A stretch of DNA of 63,239 nt from DATAEK01 sp036258055 (GCA_036258055.1 DATAEK010000316.1:1-63239), one strand, 5' to 3'. Counted from the first letter of the stretch, positions 19,134 to 29,957 are shown. The notes: generated from the sequence alone by a model not told the origin. A program made the numbers and translations.

Positions 19134-20350
19134 CTGGAGAGTGTCGCCTCGGTGTCTTTCGCCGGGGCGATCCGTTCCTCGACGAACGTGTTCCACTCGT
19201 GGCAGTGCGGGCACTGCCAGAGCAGTTCGGTGCTGCGATACCGGCACCGAACACACACGTGCGGATCCAGATAGAAAATCGCGTCCCGGGTGAGATCGAC
19301 GTAGCGCGTCACCAGCGCCGGTGGTAGCTGCATCTGCGACAGCGTCTGCCAGATCGCCTGGTGCAGCGCGAGCGCATGCGGGTTCTGCACCAGCGCCTCG
19401 AACAGCAGTTCCAGCGCTTCCCGCGGGCTGCCACGAGTCGAGAGATGACGCGCCAGCGCAAGCCGCGCTCGCCAGTCCTGCGGATTCCCCGCGATCAGCC
19501 GGCGGCACAAATCCGGGAAGCGACCGGCCTCGCCCATCTTCGGATAGGCCGCCTCGAGCCGGGAGAAGGTCAGATACGCGCGTTCCGGCGCGCGATCGAT
19601 CAGTCGCTCCCACGCCGCCACGGCTTCGGCTGCGTCGCCCTGATAGAAACGCACATCTCCGAGGTTCAGATACGCGGGTGAATTCTCCGGATCGAGATCG
19701 ACGGCCGCGTCGAAGCGGCGCGCGGCCTCGGCGTAATCCATCCGCTTCAACGCATCGAGTCCGAGCTCGTTCTCGAGGAAGGCGAGCGTGCCCTGGTGCC
19801 GGGCGGGTACTTCGCCTGCACGTCCCGCAAGTCTCTGACGGGTCGCGTAGGCATCGGCCCACTGGTGCTGCTCCTCGTAGAGCTTCTCCAGGTTGCTCAG
19901 GGCGTATTCGTTTTCGGCGTCGAGGCGGAGGACTTCGGTGAACGCTTCGAGTGCGCGATCGACGAACCCGCCGCGCTTGTAATCGAGCCCGAGACAGAGG
20001 AGCACGTTCGCGTGTTCGAGCCGGGTGAGATCCGGACGTTGCAGGAGCAGCTGGTGCTCCTGGATCGCGCGGCCGACCTGTCCCTTCTCGCGGTAGAGAT
20101 TGCCGAGTATCAGGTGAATCTCGAGCGGGTTGCCTGCCGACTTCGCGGCGCGACTCAACTCGTCGATCGCCGGGTCGATCTGATTGGCGACGAGAAAGTT
20201 GAGGCCGAGCATGTAGTGGGGCGATTCCCGCGCGCGGCGTCGGTCGATCCAGCGGCCGTCCTGCAATTTGTAGCGTTCCCAGGCCTTGCCAACGGCGAGA
20301 CCCACGAGCAGCGCCACGAGGGCGGCCAGGAGCGTGGCGTGGCCTTCCAT
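19130..20350 (-). CDS. lapB: LapB/YciM-type TPR protein with rubredoxin-like zinc ribbon
   Basis: A 406-residue membrane-anchored TPR protein. One N-terminal helix (LLAALVALLVGLAVGKAWER) is followed by the LapB signature HYMLGLNFLVANQIDPAIDE, about nine TPRs, and a C-terminal metal site CVRCRYRSTELLWQCPHCHEWNTF, split here as CVRC and CPHC. In E. coli LapB recruits FtsH to degrade LpxC and so sets LPS output. Placement as last gene of the Kdo operon, with its ATG overlapping the kdsC TGA by one base, agrees with a role in LPS control. Confidence 0.88.
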   Translation of the reverse strand: MEGHATLLAALVALLVGLAVGKAWERYKLQDGRWIDRRRARESPHYMLGLNFLVANQIDPAIDELSRAAKSAGNPLEIHLILGNLYREKGQVGRAIQEHQLLLQRPDLTRLEHANVLLCLGLDYKRGGFVDRALEAFTEVLRLDAENEYALSNLEKLYEEQHQWADAYATRQRLAGRAGEVPARHQGTLAFLENELGLDALKRMDYAEAARRFDAAVDLDPENSPAYLNLGDVRFYQGDAAEAVAAWERLIDRAPERAYLTFSRLEAAYPKMGEAGRFPDLCRRLIAGNPQDWRARLALARHLSTRGSPREALELLFEALVQNPHALALHQAIWQTLSQMQLPPALVTRYVDLTRDAIFYLDPHVCVRCRYRSTELLWQCPHCHEWNTFVEERIAPAKDTEATLSS

Positions 20351-20883
20351 CAGCCCTGCAACGCGTGCTGCCGCACGACGTCGTCCCAGCGGTGCTGCGC
20401 TCGGAGCACCAGCTCGATGAGCTCCCTGACGGCGCCGTGCCCGCCCCGTACGGCACTGACCCAATCGACGGCGCGACAAATCTCGGGGGCGGCGTCGGCG
20501 GGCGCTGCCGAGAGACCCACCCGCTCGAGTACGGCGAGGTCAAGGAGATCGTCGCCCATGTAGGCGACCGCGGCGTCCTCGATGCCGGCTTCGCGCACGA
20601 TCTCTTCGTAGGCGGTGAGCTTGTTGGCGACACCCTGGACGACCAGCGGGATCGACAGCTGCGCCGCACGATGGCTGGTGGCGGGCGATGCGCGCCCGGA
20701 AAGCAGGCCGACGACGAACCCCGCGCGCTGCGCCCAGACGATCGCGGAGCCATCGCGAATGTGAAAGCCTTTGGATTCCGTTCCGTCGGGATGGATGACG
20801 ACGACGCCGTCGGTGAGTACGCCGTCCACGTCGAAGAGCAGCATCCGCACGCGTGCGGCTTTGTCCTCAACCGTCATCGCCAT
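20350..20883 (-). CDS. kdsC: 3-deoxy-D-manno-octulosonate 8-phosphate phosphatase
   Basis: A 177-residue HAD-family phosphatase that makes Kdo from Kdo-8-P. The HAD motif I is LLFDVDGVLTDG; ESKGFHIRDGSAIVWAQRAG and VVGLLSGRAS (motif II region) follow, then YMGDDLLDLAVLERVGLS (motif IV). The capless small size is typical of KdsC. The ATG at 20883 lies 2 nt after the kdsD stop; ATG at 20877 is an alternative. The frame stays open upstream through kdsD, but this is not a fusion, because kdsD occupies its own frame there. Confidence 0.94.
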   Translation of the reverse strand: MAMTVEDKAARVRMLLFDVDGVLTDGVVVIHPDGTESKGFHIRDGSAIVWAQRAGFVVGLLSGRASPATSHRAAQLSIPLVVQGVANKLTAYEEIVREAGIEDAAVAYMGDDLLDLAVLERVGLSAAPADAAPEICRAVDWVSAVRGGHGAVRELIELVLRAQHRWDDVVRQHALQG

Positions 20884-20885
20884 GG

Positions 20886-21860
20886 TCAGATCATCTGCGT
20901 GCGCCACAGATCGTGCAGGTGCACGACGCCTTCGACGTAGCCGCGGGCATCCACGACCACGACCGACGTGATCTTGTGCGTCTCCATGATCTTCAGCGCT
21001 TCGACCGCGAGGAACTGCCGGCCGATGGTGATCGGGTTGGGCGTCATTCCATCCTGGGCGGTCAATTGCAGGACGTCGGGCGTGCGGCTCATCAACCGTC
21101 TGAGGTCGCCGTCGGTGAACACGCCAATCAGCCGGCGGTCGTCGCCGAGGACGCAGGTCATGCCCAGACGCTTGCTCGACATCTCGTGGATGACGTCGGC
21201 CATCCGCGTGCCGGCCATTACCAGCGGCGCCGAGTCGGCGCCGTGCATCACGTTTTCGACTCGCATCAACCGGCGGCCAAGTTTGCCGCCCGGATGAAGT
21301 GATGCGAACTGCTCCTCGCGAAAACCTTTGCGGACGAGCAGCGTCATCGCCAGCGCGTCGCCCATCGCGAGCGCCGCGGTGGTGCTGGCTGTGGGCACGA
21401 GGTTCATCGGACACGCTTCCTCGGCGATGCCGCAGTCGAGGGTGACGTCGGCCGCTTTGGCCAGCGTCGACTGCGCGTGACCGGTCAGCGCGATCAGCTT
21501 CGCGCCGATCCGGCGGATCGATTCGAGCAACCGCACCAGTTCCTCGGTTTCGCCGCTGTACGACAAGGCCAGCACGACGTCGTCCTCGCGGATGGCCCCG
21601 AGGTCGCCGTGGATCGCTTCGGCCGGGTGGAGGAACCACGCGGAGGTGCCGGTACTCGAAAAGGTGGCGGCGATCTTCCGGCAGATGATGCCGGACTTGC
21701 CCATGCCGGTGACGATGACCCGTCCGCGGCACTCGTACAAGAGCTGGACGGCCGCTTCGAACGCGCCATCGATGCGATCGACGAGGCCGAGGATCGCCTC
21801 CGCCTCGATGCGGAGCACTTTGCGCGCGAGATCGAGCGCTGCCGAGGTGTCCGTCTTCAT
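20886..21860 (-). CDS. kdsD: Arabinose-5-phosphate isomerase
   Basis: A 324-residue KdsD/KpsF enzyme converting ribulose-5-P to arabinose-5-P, the first step to Kdo. The SIS domain has VIVTGMGKSGIICRKIAATF and ALSYSGETEELVRLL; the active-site His is in HPAEAIHGDLG. Two CBS domains occupy the C-terminal about 115 residues (GMTCVLGDDRRLIGVFTDGD and KITSVVVVDARGYVEGVVHL). The ATG overlaps the kdsA stop (ATGA). Confidence 0.95.
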   Translation of the reverse strand: MKTDTSAALDLARKVLRIEAEAILGLVDRIDGAFEAAVQLLYECRGRVIVTGMGKSGIICRKIAATFSSTGTSAWFLHPAEAIHGDLGAIREDDVVLALSYSGETEELVRLLESIRRIGAKLIALTGHAQSTLAKAADVTLDCGIAEEACPMNLVPTASTTAALAMGDALAMTLLVRKGFREEQFASLHPGGKLGRRLMRVENVMHGADSAPLVMAGTRMADVIHEMSSKRLGMTCVLGDDRRLIGVFTDGDLRRLMSRTPDVLQLTAQDGMTPNPITIGRQFLAVEALKIMETHKITSVVVVDARGYVEGVVHLHDLWRTQMI

Positions 21861-22699
21861 GACCGCTCCCTGGCGAGCACGCCCTCGTGCGCGATCGCGT
21901 GCAGGCGTGTCAACCGGTGGAGTAGAGGCTCGAGTCGATCGATCGGCAAGGCGTTCTGCGCGTCGCTCTTGGCTTCGGATGGCCGCTCGTGCACCTCGAG
22001 GAACACGGCGTCCACGCCGGCCGCGACGCCCGCTGACGCCAGGGGTTCGATGAACTCGGCCTGCCCGGCGGTGACGCCGTCGCCGCCGCCAGGAAGCTGC
22101 AGGCTGTGAGTGACGTCGTAGACAACCGGGAAACCCAGCCGCCGCAGGATCGGAAACGCGCGCATGTCCACGACCAGATTGTGGTAGCCGAACGAGACAC
22201 CCCGCTCCGTGACGATCACCTGCCGATTGCCGGCGGCCACGGCCTTGTCGATTGCGTGCCGCATATCCTCGGGCGCGAGGAATTGCCCTTTCTTCAAATT
22301 GACGACCCGTCCTGTCCGGGCCGCGGCGACGATGAGGTCGGTCTGGCGCGAGAGAAACGCGGGAATCTGCAGGATGTCAGCGACGGCGGCCGCAGGCTCG
22401 GCGTGTGATGGTTCGTGAATGTCGGTCAGAATCGGCACGCCGGCGACATCGCGCACCCGCGCGAGAATCTTCAACCCCTGGTCGAGACCGGGTCCTCGAA
22501 AGGAGCGCCCCGACGTCCGGTTGGCCTTGTCGTACGAGGCTTTGAAGACGTATTGCACGCCGGCGCGTTTCGCGATGTCGCGGATCGCCAGGGCCAGTCC
22601 GATGGCGTGTGATTCGCTCTCGATGACGCACGGCCCCGCGATGAGCAGCAGCGGCGCGCCGCCCCCGACGGTAAGCCCGGCGAACTGAATCGGCGTCAC
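21857..22699 (-). CDS. kdsA: 3-deoxy-8-phosphooctulonate synthase
   Basis: About 280 residues from GTG 22699 (AGGCGG lies just upstream). It condenses arabinose-5-P with PEP. Motifs are LLIAGPCVIESE, FKASYDKANRTS, PILTDIHEPSH, LQIPAFLSRQTDL, VNLKKGQFLAP, VTERGVSFGYHNLVVDMR, VVYDVTHSLQLPG and DAVFLEVHERP. The Asn in the KANRTS segment is the residue usual in metal-independent KdsA; the CDxxH variant of metal enzymes is not seen. It is coupled to kdsD and lies 5 nt after the pyrG stop. Confidence 0.95.
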   Translation of the reverse strand: MTPIQFAGLTVGGGAPLLLIAGPCVIESESHAIGLALAIRDIAKRAGVQYVFKASYDKANRTSGRSFRGPGLDQGLKILARVRDVAGVPILTDIHEPSHAEPAAAVADILQIPAFLSRQTDLIVAAARTGRVVNLKKGQFLAPEDMRHAIDKAVAAGNRQVIVTERGVSFGYHNLVVDMRAFPILRRLGFPVVYDVTHSLQLPGGGDGVTAGQAEFIEPLASAGVAAGVDAVFLEVHERPSEAKSDAQNALPIDRLEPLLHRLTRLHAIAHEGVLARERS

Positions 22700-22704
22700 G
22701 CCGC

Positions 22705-24396
<1,692 letters not shown>

Positions 24397-24421
24397 CAGG
24401 CTCCTGTTGAAACATCATGGG

Positions 24422-25219
24422 TCACGTCGCGGAGCTCACGCTGGGCGCCGCGGACTTGAAGGTGTCGCGCACCCGCTCGAGATCTTCGGGTGTATCCACG
24501 CCGACCGAATCGTGCCGGGTCTCGACCACTTTGATGCGGATTCCGTGCTCGAGCGCGCGCAGCTGCTCGAGCGCCTCGGAGCGTTCCATGTCGGTCTGTG
24601 GCAATCGCGCCAGACGGAGCAGGCAGTCTCGCCGGTACACGTAGAGGCCGACGTGCCGCCACGCCGCCGCCGCGGGCGCGCCTTCCCGCGCGTACGGGAT
24701 GGGCGAACGCGAGAAGTAGAGCGCGAATCCGTCCGCGTCGACCACAACCTTCGTGACGTTGGGATTGTGCAGTTCCGCGGGGTCGTCGATGCGTCGTCGC
24801 AGCGTGCTCATTTCGAGCGACGGATCCGCGGTGAACGGTGCGACCGCTTCGTCGATCATCGCCGGCTCGATGAGCGGCTCGTCACCCTGCACATTGACGA
24901 TGAGATCGCAGTCCAGATCCTCCGCAATTTCCGCGAGACGATCCGTGCCGCTCTGATGCGCCTGGGAGGTCATTCGCGCGTCGCCGCCGAACGCTTCCAC
25001 CGCACGGAGAATTCGTTCATCGTCGGTCGCGACGATGACCGACGCGATCGATCGCGCTTCGGCGGCCCGGCGATACACGTGCTCGACCATCGGCCGTCCG
25101 GCGATCAGGGCAAGAGCCTTTCCCGGGAGACGCGTCGACTGATATCGAGAGGGGATGACGGCGATTGCGGAAGCAGAACGACGATCAGCGAGGGGCCCAG
25201 AGCGTGAAACAGGGGGCAC
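24422..25219 (-). CDS. kdsB: 3-deoxy-manno-octulosonate cytidylyltransferase (CMP-Kdo synthetase)
   Basis: About 265 residues. It activates Kdo with CTP. The nucleotide loop is AIAVIPSRYQSTRLPGKAL, followed by VIVATDDERI, NVQGDEPLI and YFSRSPIPYAREG; the C-terminus has RHDSVGVDTPEDLERVR. No ATG is available near the conserved start; GTG at 25219, 25234 or 25255 are the candidates and 25219 is nearest to the homologous region. First gene of the minus-strand operon kdsB-pyrG-kdsA-kdsD-kdsC-lapB. Confidence 0.93.
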   Translation of the reverse strand: MPPVSRSGPLADRRSASAIAVIPSRYQSTRLPGKALALIAGRPMVEHVYRRAAEARSIASVIVATDDERILRAVEAFGGDARMTSQAHQSGTDRLAEIAEDLDCDLIVNVQGDEPLIEPAMIDEAVAPFTADPSLEMSTLRRRIDDPAELHNPNVTKVVVDADGFALYFSRSPIPYAREGAPAAAAWRHVGLYVYRRDCLLRLARLPQTDMERSEALEQLRALEHGIRIKVVETRHDSVGVDTPEDLERVRDTFKSAAPSVSSAT

Positions 25220-25308
25220 GACAAATCTTACCACAACTGCACGAGGCTGCTGCACGCCGCCGAAGCGTCAGACTCGCCGCTGTGGTACCATGATCGCGAT
25301 CTTGCACC

Positions 25309-25836
25309 ATGACCGCGACCCGCGCAGCGGCGTACCTCGGCGCGAGCTTCCTGTGTGCGGCCTGGTTCGCGTCGGCTGCGGGCGTGGTCACGCGGCCCGC
25401 GCCCGAGCCTGAACAAGATCGTTCAGTCAAGACATCCGGAACCGAAACACTCGCTGCCGATGTGCAAGCGCAGGCCCTGCGTTTGCGCGAGCACATGGCA
25501 TCGGCGCCGAAGCCGCGAGAACCCCTTCGTAACCCGTTCGCATTCGCGCTCCGAGAGGAGCCGAAGAGCCGCGGCGTCGGGCCAGTCGCGGCATTGCGGG
25601 GTGCGCCGCCGCCGCCTGTTCCAGAGCCGCCGCTGTCGCTCATCGGCGTCGCGGAGCAGCAGACGCCAACCGGTCCCGCGCGCACCGCGATCGTGACCGC
25701 GGATTCCGATGAAATCTACATGCTGAAAGAGGGAGACGTGCTTGGCGCGCGCTATCGCGTCAAAGCCGTAGGCCCGGACTCGCTGGAGTTGACGGACCTC
25801 GTGACCGGCGCGGTCCGTCACCTCGTCCTCCGTTGA
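25309..25836 (+). CDS. GspC/PilP-like periplasmic protein, putative
   Basis: A 175-residue protein, divergent from kdsB. An N-terminal hydrophobic helix (AYLGASFLCAAWFASAAGVV) acts as anchor or signal. A charged linker and a Pro-rich segment (RNPFAFALREE, PPPPVPEPPLSLIGVAE) lead to a beta domain (SDEIYMLKEGDVLGARYRVK, SLELTDLVTGAVRHLVLR). The order of RNPF, Pro-rich stretch and L-x-G-V-x followed by a short beta domain recalls PilP and GspC homology regions, suggesting an envelope-machine part. The assignment is by pattern only. Confidence 0.65.
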   Translation: MTATRAAAYLGASFLCAAWFASAAGVVTRPAPEPEQDRSVKTSGTETLAADVQAQALRLREHMASAPKPREPLRNPFAFALREEPKSRGVGPVAALRGAPPPPVPEPPLSLIGVAEQQTPTGPARTAIVTADSDEIYMLKEGDVLGARYRVKAVGPDSLELTDLVTGAVRHLVLR

Positions 25837-25839
25837 TCC

Positions 25840-27435
25840 TCACCCGCGCGCGTCGCTGACGCTCGCGAGCCTGGCCGTTCGTACTGCCGGAATCCGTCCG
25901 ATTTCCTGAACCGCCGCGACCGCGTCATCGGCCCGCGCATCGAGGTTGACGACGCCGATCGCTCCCGCCGTGCCACGCCCCAGCGCGAAGCTCGCAATGT
26001 TGATTCGGTGCCGGCCGAGAATCGTGCCAACCTCGCCGATGACGCCGGGCTGATCGTCGTTGTGGATGACGAGCATGGAACCTTCGAGCGGCGCCTCGAC
26101 GTCGACGCCGTCGATCTGCGAAATCCGCGGGCTGCCATTCTCGAACACCGTGCCCTCGATCCACCGTTCTCCCTGACTGGTGTGGACTTTGACCGACACC
26201 AGGTTCGTGAAGTCCCGCGGACGGGAGCTCTTCGACTCGATGATCTCGATGCCCCGGCTCGCGGCGACCGTCCGGGCGTTCACGACGGTGACCGCGGACG
26301 AAAGCATCGGCCGGAGGAGTCCGGCGACGACCGAGCTCGCCAGGAGGCCGGCGTGTGCGCTTACGACCGGACCGTAGAGCCTGACGCCGACCGCGTGCGT
26401 GCGGCCATCGGCCAGCTGCGCGGCGAACGCGCCCATCCTATCTGCGAGCGTCATGAAGGGGCGCACGCGATTCATTTCCTCCGGCGGCACGGACGGGAAG
26501 TTGACCGCGTTGCGGATGATTCCGGACAAAAGGAAGTCGCGGACGGCGGCGACGGTCTCGAGGCCGACCTGCTCCTGTGCTTCGACGGTCGAGGCGGCAA
26601 TGTGCGGCGTGGCCACGACCTGCGGCAACGTCGTCAGCTTTCCGTCGGGTGGTGGCTCGTTCTCGAACACGTCGAGCCCGGCGCCCGCGATCCGACCCTC
26701 GGTGATGGCTTCCGCGAGCGCGGCCTCGTCGATCAGATCGCCACGCGCCGTGTTCACGATCCGGACCGAGGGCCGGCAGCGCGCCAGTCGTTCGCGATTG
26801 ATCAGGTGCCGCGTTTCCGGAGTCGACGGTAGATGCAACGTGATGTAGTCGGCGCGGGCGCACACCTCGTCCAGATTGACCAGATCGACCGCGAGTCCCG
26901 CCGCCACCTGCTCGGAGATAAAAGGATCGTGCGCGACAATTTCCATGCCGAACGATCGCGCACGCGCCGCGACCTCCTGGCCAATGCGGCCGAGACCGAC
27001 GATGCCGAGCGTTTTGCCGCGAAGTTCGATGCCGGTCAATTTCTTCTTGTCCCACACCCCGCGTTTCATCGCGGCGTCCGCGGTTGGCAGTGCTCGCGCG
27101 AGCGCAAGCATCAATGCGAACGCGTGCTCAGCGACGCTGACACTGTTGGCGCCGGGCGCATTCACGACGAGAATGCCGCGCGCACTCGCGGCGGCGACGT
27201 CGACGTTGTCCACACCCGTTCCGGCGCGGGCAATTACCCGAAGCTTCGGCGCCGCAGCAATCAGATCTTCGTCCACGGTTGTTGCGCTGCGAACGATCAG
27301 CGCAACCGCGTCGGCGAGGTCACGCTTCAGATCGCCCGCAGGACGTCCGCTGCGAGCGTCGACCGTGACGTCGGGAGTCTGTTTCAGGATCTCGAGTGCT
27401 GACGAAGGAAGGGAATCAGAAACAACGATGTGCAT
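25840..27435 (-). CDS. serA: D-3-phosphoglycerate dehydrogenase
   Basis: A 531-residue long-type SerA, the first step of serine synthesis. The NAD-binding loop is LGIVGLGRIGQEVAARA (about 142-158); catalytic residues are Arg in NTARGDLIDE, Glu in DVFENEPP and His in ATPHIAAST. The intervening allosteric substrate-binding domain (about 320-450) and a C-terminal ACT domain (about 455-525, MLVIHNDDQPGVIGEVGTIL) are present, so serine feedback is plausible. It is tail to tail with the preceding gene (3 nt apart). Confidence 0.95.
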   Translation of the reverse strand: MHIVVSDSLPSSALEILKQTPDVTVDARSGRPAGDLKRDLADAVALIVRSATTVDEDLIAAAPKLRVIARAGTGVDNVDVAAASARGILVVNAPGANSVSVAEHAFALMLALARALPTADAAMKRGVWDKKKLTGIELRGKTLGIVGLGRIGQEVAARARSFGMEIVAHDPFISEQVAAGLAVDLVNLDEVCARADYITLHLPSTPETRHLINRERLARCRPSVRIVNTARGDLIDEAALAEAITEGRIAGAGLDVFENEPPPDGKLTTLPQVVATPHIAASTVEAQEQVGLETVAAVRDFLLSGIIRNAVNFPSVPPEEMNRVRPFMTLADRMGAFAAQLADGRTHAVGVRLYGPVVSAHAGLLASSVVAGLLRPMLSSAVTVVNARTVAASRGIEIIESKSSRPRDFTNLVSVKVHTSQGERWIEGTVFENGSPRISQIDGVDVEAPLEGSMLVIHNDDQPGVIGEVGTILGRHRINIASFALGRGTAGAIGVVNLDARADDAVAAVQEIGRIPAVRTARLASVSDARG

Positions 27436-27458
27436 GAGTGTGTGATGGCAAAGGCCTG

Positions 27459-27472
27459 CCGGTTCGAACCGG
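27459..27472. other. 14-bp perfect palindrome upstream of serA
   Basis: CCGGTTCGAACCGG lies 24 nt before the serA start on its upstream side. A perfect palindrome in this position could be an operator. It resembles a tRNA T-arm by chance; no tRNA folds around it. Confidence 0.4.
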
Positions 27473-27492
27473 ACTTGAACATGTCCCTCAAG

Positions 27493-27498
27493 TATAAT
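27493..27498 (+). promoter_or_regulatory. candidate -10 region between serA and icd
   Basis: TATAAT on the plus strand is also readable as TATACT, shifted by a few bases, on the minus strand. It therefore may serve icd, serA or both. Convincing -35 boxes at 16-18 nt are missing on both strands. Confidence 0.35.
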
Positions 27499-27600
27499 GT
27501 CGCGTTCGGTGCGTCACGCCAGCCGCGCGTGTTCGCACCAACGTGGTGCAAAACGCTGTTGGTGCCGCATTGATGCGGTCGCGTGCGCGATCGACGGATG

Positions 27601-27621
27601 TTTTCCACAGCGTTTTCCACA
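27601..27621 (+). other. two tandem DnaA-box-like 9-mers
   Basis: TTTTCCACA occurs at 27601-27609 and again at 27613-27621 in the same orientation, 12 nt apart. Both fit the relaxed DnaA consensus TTWTNCACA. They lie in the 246-bp divergent gap between serA and icd, 61 nt before icd. Regulation of icd by DnaA or mere chance are both possible; no origin genes are nearby. Confidence 0.4.
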
Positions 27622-27681
27622 GTTTCTGTGAAGATCTTGTAACGCCGTGCCGGTGATGTGACCTAAAACAACGCGCTGCTT

Positions 27682-28917
27682 ATGCCTACCTTCTCGATTC
27701 TCAAACCACCCGTCGAAGGAACAGCCATCACCACGAAAAACGGACGCGTGATCGTACCAGATGATCCGATCGTGCCGTTCATCGAAGGTGACGGCACGGG
27801 ACCGGACATCTGGCGCGCAAGCGTTCGCGTCTTCGACGCGGCGGTCGCAAAAGTCTACGGCAAGAGCAAGCGGCTCGTGTGGTTCGAGGTGCCCGCCGGC
27901 GAGAAGGCGAAGGAGCAGCACGGCGAATGGCTGCCGAACGACACGCTCGAGGCCGTACGCACCTACAAGATCGCGATCAAGGGTCCGCTGACCACGCCGG
28001 TCGGTGGCGGAATCCGCAGCCTCAACGTCACGCTGCGGCAGGTGCTCGATTTGTTCGCGTGTGTCAGACCGGTACGCTACTTCGCTGGCACGCCGGCGCC
28101 GGTCACGCATCCTGAACGGATGAACGTCGTCATCTTCCGCGAGAACACTGAAGACGTGTACGCGGGCATCGAGTGGGCGAAAGGCACCCCGGAGGCAGAA
28201 AAGGTCATCCAGTTCCTCAACCGGGAGATGGGGAAGCACGTCCGTCCGGATTCGGGCATCGGCATCAAGCCGATGTCGGAGACAGGGTCCAAGCGCTTGA
28301 TGCGCATGGCCATCCAGTACGCGATCGACAACAAGCGCAAGACCGTGACGCTCGTCCACAAGGGGAACATCATGAAGTTCACCGAGGGAGCGTTCCGCGA
28401 CTGGGGCTACGAGCTGGCGAAGGCGGAGTTCCGCGATCGGATCGTGACGGAAGACGAGGTCACCGGTGGCGCGTCTCGCGAGGGCAAGATCCTCATCAAC
28501 GATCGGATCGCCGACAGCGTGTTCCAGCAGGTGCTGACGCGCACGTCAGAGTACGACGTGTTCGCCACGCCGAACCTCAACGGCGATTACCTGTCCGACG
28601 CGTGCGCGGCCCAGGTCGGCGGACTTGGCATGGCGCCGGGCGCCAACATCGGCGATGAGATCGGGTTCTTCGAGGCGACGCACGGCACCGCGCCGAAATA
28701 TGCCGGCAAGGACGTCATCAATCCCGCTTCCGTCATCCTGTCAGGGGTCATGATGTTCCGGTATCTCGGCTGGATCCCGGTTGCCGACCTGATCGAGCAG
28801 TCGCTCGAGGCCACGATTCGGCAGAAGAAGGTCACCTACGACCTGGCGCGGCAGATGGAAGGGGCGACCGAGCTCAAGACGTCTCAGTTCGGCGACGCCA
28901 TCATCGCCAACATGTGA
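27682..28917 (+). CDS. icd: Isocitrate dehydrogenase, NADP type
   Basis: A 411-residue homodimeric IDH that converts isocitrate to 2-oxoglutarate. It contains VPFIEGDGTGPDIWRA, the substrate loop KGPLTTPVGGGIRSLNVTLR, FRENTEDVYAGIEW, the metal/substrate run FATPNLNGDYLSDACAAQVG and GGLGMAPGANIG. Length and motifs match E. coli-type Icd rather than the eukaryote-like class. The phosphorylatable Ser region (GGIRSLN) is conserved, but no AceK gene is in view. mdh follows on the same strand. Confidence 0.95.
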   Translation: MPTFSILKPPVEGTAITTKNGRVIVPDDPIVPFIEGDGTGPDIWRASVRVFDAAVAKVYGKSKRLVWFEVPAGEKAKEQHGEWLPNDTLEAVRTYKIAIKGPLTTPVGGGIRSLNVTLRQVLDLFACVRPVRYFAGTPAPVTHPERMNVVIFRENTEDVYAGIEWAKGTPEAEKVIQFLNREMGKHVRPDSGIGIKPMSETGSKRLMRMAIQYAIDNKRKTVTLVHKGNIMKFTEGAFRDWGYELAKAEFRDRIVTEDEVTGGASREGKILINDRIADSVFQQVLTRTSEYDVFATPNLNGDYLSDACAAQVGGLGMAPGANIGDEIGFFEATHGTAPKYAGKDVINPASVILSGVMMFRYLGWIPVADLIEQSLEATIRQKKVTYDLARQMEGATELKTSQFGDAIIANM

Positions 28918-28999
28918 TCTGAACCGATACAGCCGGTATTTTTCGGGAGCAGTCTCCGCTTCGAGTGGAAACACCTCTGTTTTCGAGGGGAAGGACTAG

Positions 29000-29938
29000 A
29001 TGAATCGCAAAGTTACCGTCGTTGGCGGCGCCGGGAACGTCGGCGCGACCGTGGCGCGCGCGATCGCCGACAAGGAGCTCGCCGACGTCGTCATCATCGA
29101 TATCGCGGAGTCAAAGGCAGCCGGGGTTGGCCTGGACATGCTCGAAGCCTGTCCGATCGAGGGATCGGACTCGCGCGTCGTGGGTTACGGCGCGACCGAC
29201 GAAGGCTGGGCGCAGACGGCCAACTCGGACGTGGTCGTCATCACCTCCGGCGTGCCGCGCAAGCCCGGCATGAGCCGCGATGATCTGCTTGCGGTCAACT
29301 ACAAGATCATGCAGTCGGTGACCGAGCAGATCATCAAGCACTCGCCGAACACGATCATCGTGCCGGTGGCCAATCCGCTCGACGCGATGTGTCAGGCTGT
29401 GTACAGGTTGAGCGGCTTTCCACGCGAGCGCGTGGTCGGTATGGCCGGTGTGCTGGACTCGGCGCGGATGAGGACCTTCATCGCGATGGAGCTCAACGTC
29501 TCCGTCGAGAACGTGCACGCCTTCGTGCTCGGCGGACACGGCGACACCATGGTTCCGCTGGCGCGCTTTTCGACCGTGGCCGGCATCCCGATCACTGAGC
29601 TGCTGTCGAAGGAACGGATTGACGCTATCAGCAAACGTACCGCCGATGGCGGCGCAGAAATCACGAAGCTCGTGGGCACCAGCGCGTGGTACGCACCAGG
29701 ATCGGCGGCGGCCGAGATGGTCGACGCGATCCTCAAGGACAAGAAGAAGATCCTGCCGTGCTCGGTCTTCCTGCAGGGTGAGTATGGCGTCCGCGATCTT
29801 TTCGTCGGCGTGCCGGTCAAGCTCGGCGCACGGGGCGTCGAGCAGATCATCGAGATCAAGCTCACGCCGGAAGAGGACGCCGCGCTGAAGAAGTCAGCCG
29901 CGGCGGTCAAAGAACTGACGGACGTAATCAAGGTCTAG
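29000..29938 (+). CDS. mdh: Malate dehydrogenase (LDH-like class)
   Basis: A 312-residue NAD enzyme. The Rossmann loop is VTVVGGAGNVGATVARAI, and ITSGVPRKPGMSRDDLL carries the substrate Arg pair of malate dehydrogenases (PRKPGMSR). The catalytic His is in FVLGGHGDTMVPL and NPLDAMCQAVY follows the MDH pattern. GGGGAAGG is the Shine-Dalgarno. It sits 82 nt after icd; the gap has no clear terminator. Confidence 0.95.
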   Translation: MNRKVTVVGGAGNVGATVARAIADKELADVVIIDIAESKAAGVGLDMLEACPIEGSDSRVVGYGATDEGWAQTANSDVVVITSGVPRKPGMSRDDLLAVNYKIMQSVTEQIIKHSPNTIIVPVANPLDAMCQAVYRLSGFPRERVVGMAGVLDSARMRTFIAMELNVSVENVHAFVLGGHGDTMVPLARFSTVAGIPITELLSKERIDAISKRTADGGAEITKLVGTSAWYAPGSAAAEMVDAILKDKKKILPCSVFLQGEYGVRDLFVGVPVKLGARGVEQIIEIKLTPEEDAALKKSAAAVKELTDVIKV

Positions 29939-29957
29939 GACGGAGATAGCTTTTCTT

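Noticed and set aside
18852..20870. Long minus-strand frame of over 650 codons over lapB and kdsC
   Set aside because: Arg/Ser/Pro-rich composition of an off-frame reading; lapB and kdsC explain the region.
20350..21732. Possible kdsD-kdsC fusion suggested by one continuous open frame
   Set aside because: The kdsC frame is merely open across kdsD, which is encoded in another frame with its own stop at 20886.
27440..27480. tRNA at GGTTCGAACC
   Set aside because: Only a T-arm-like palindrome; no acceptor, D or anticodon stem can be folded.
27601..27621. Replication origin at the tandem DnaA-like boxes
   Set aside because: Only two boxes, and no dnaA, dnaN, gidA or AT-rich unwinding element next to them.
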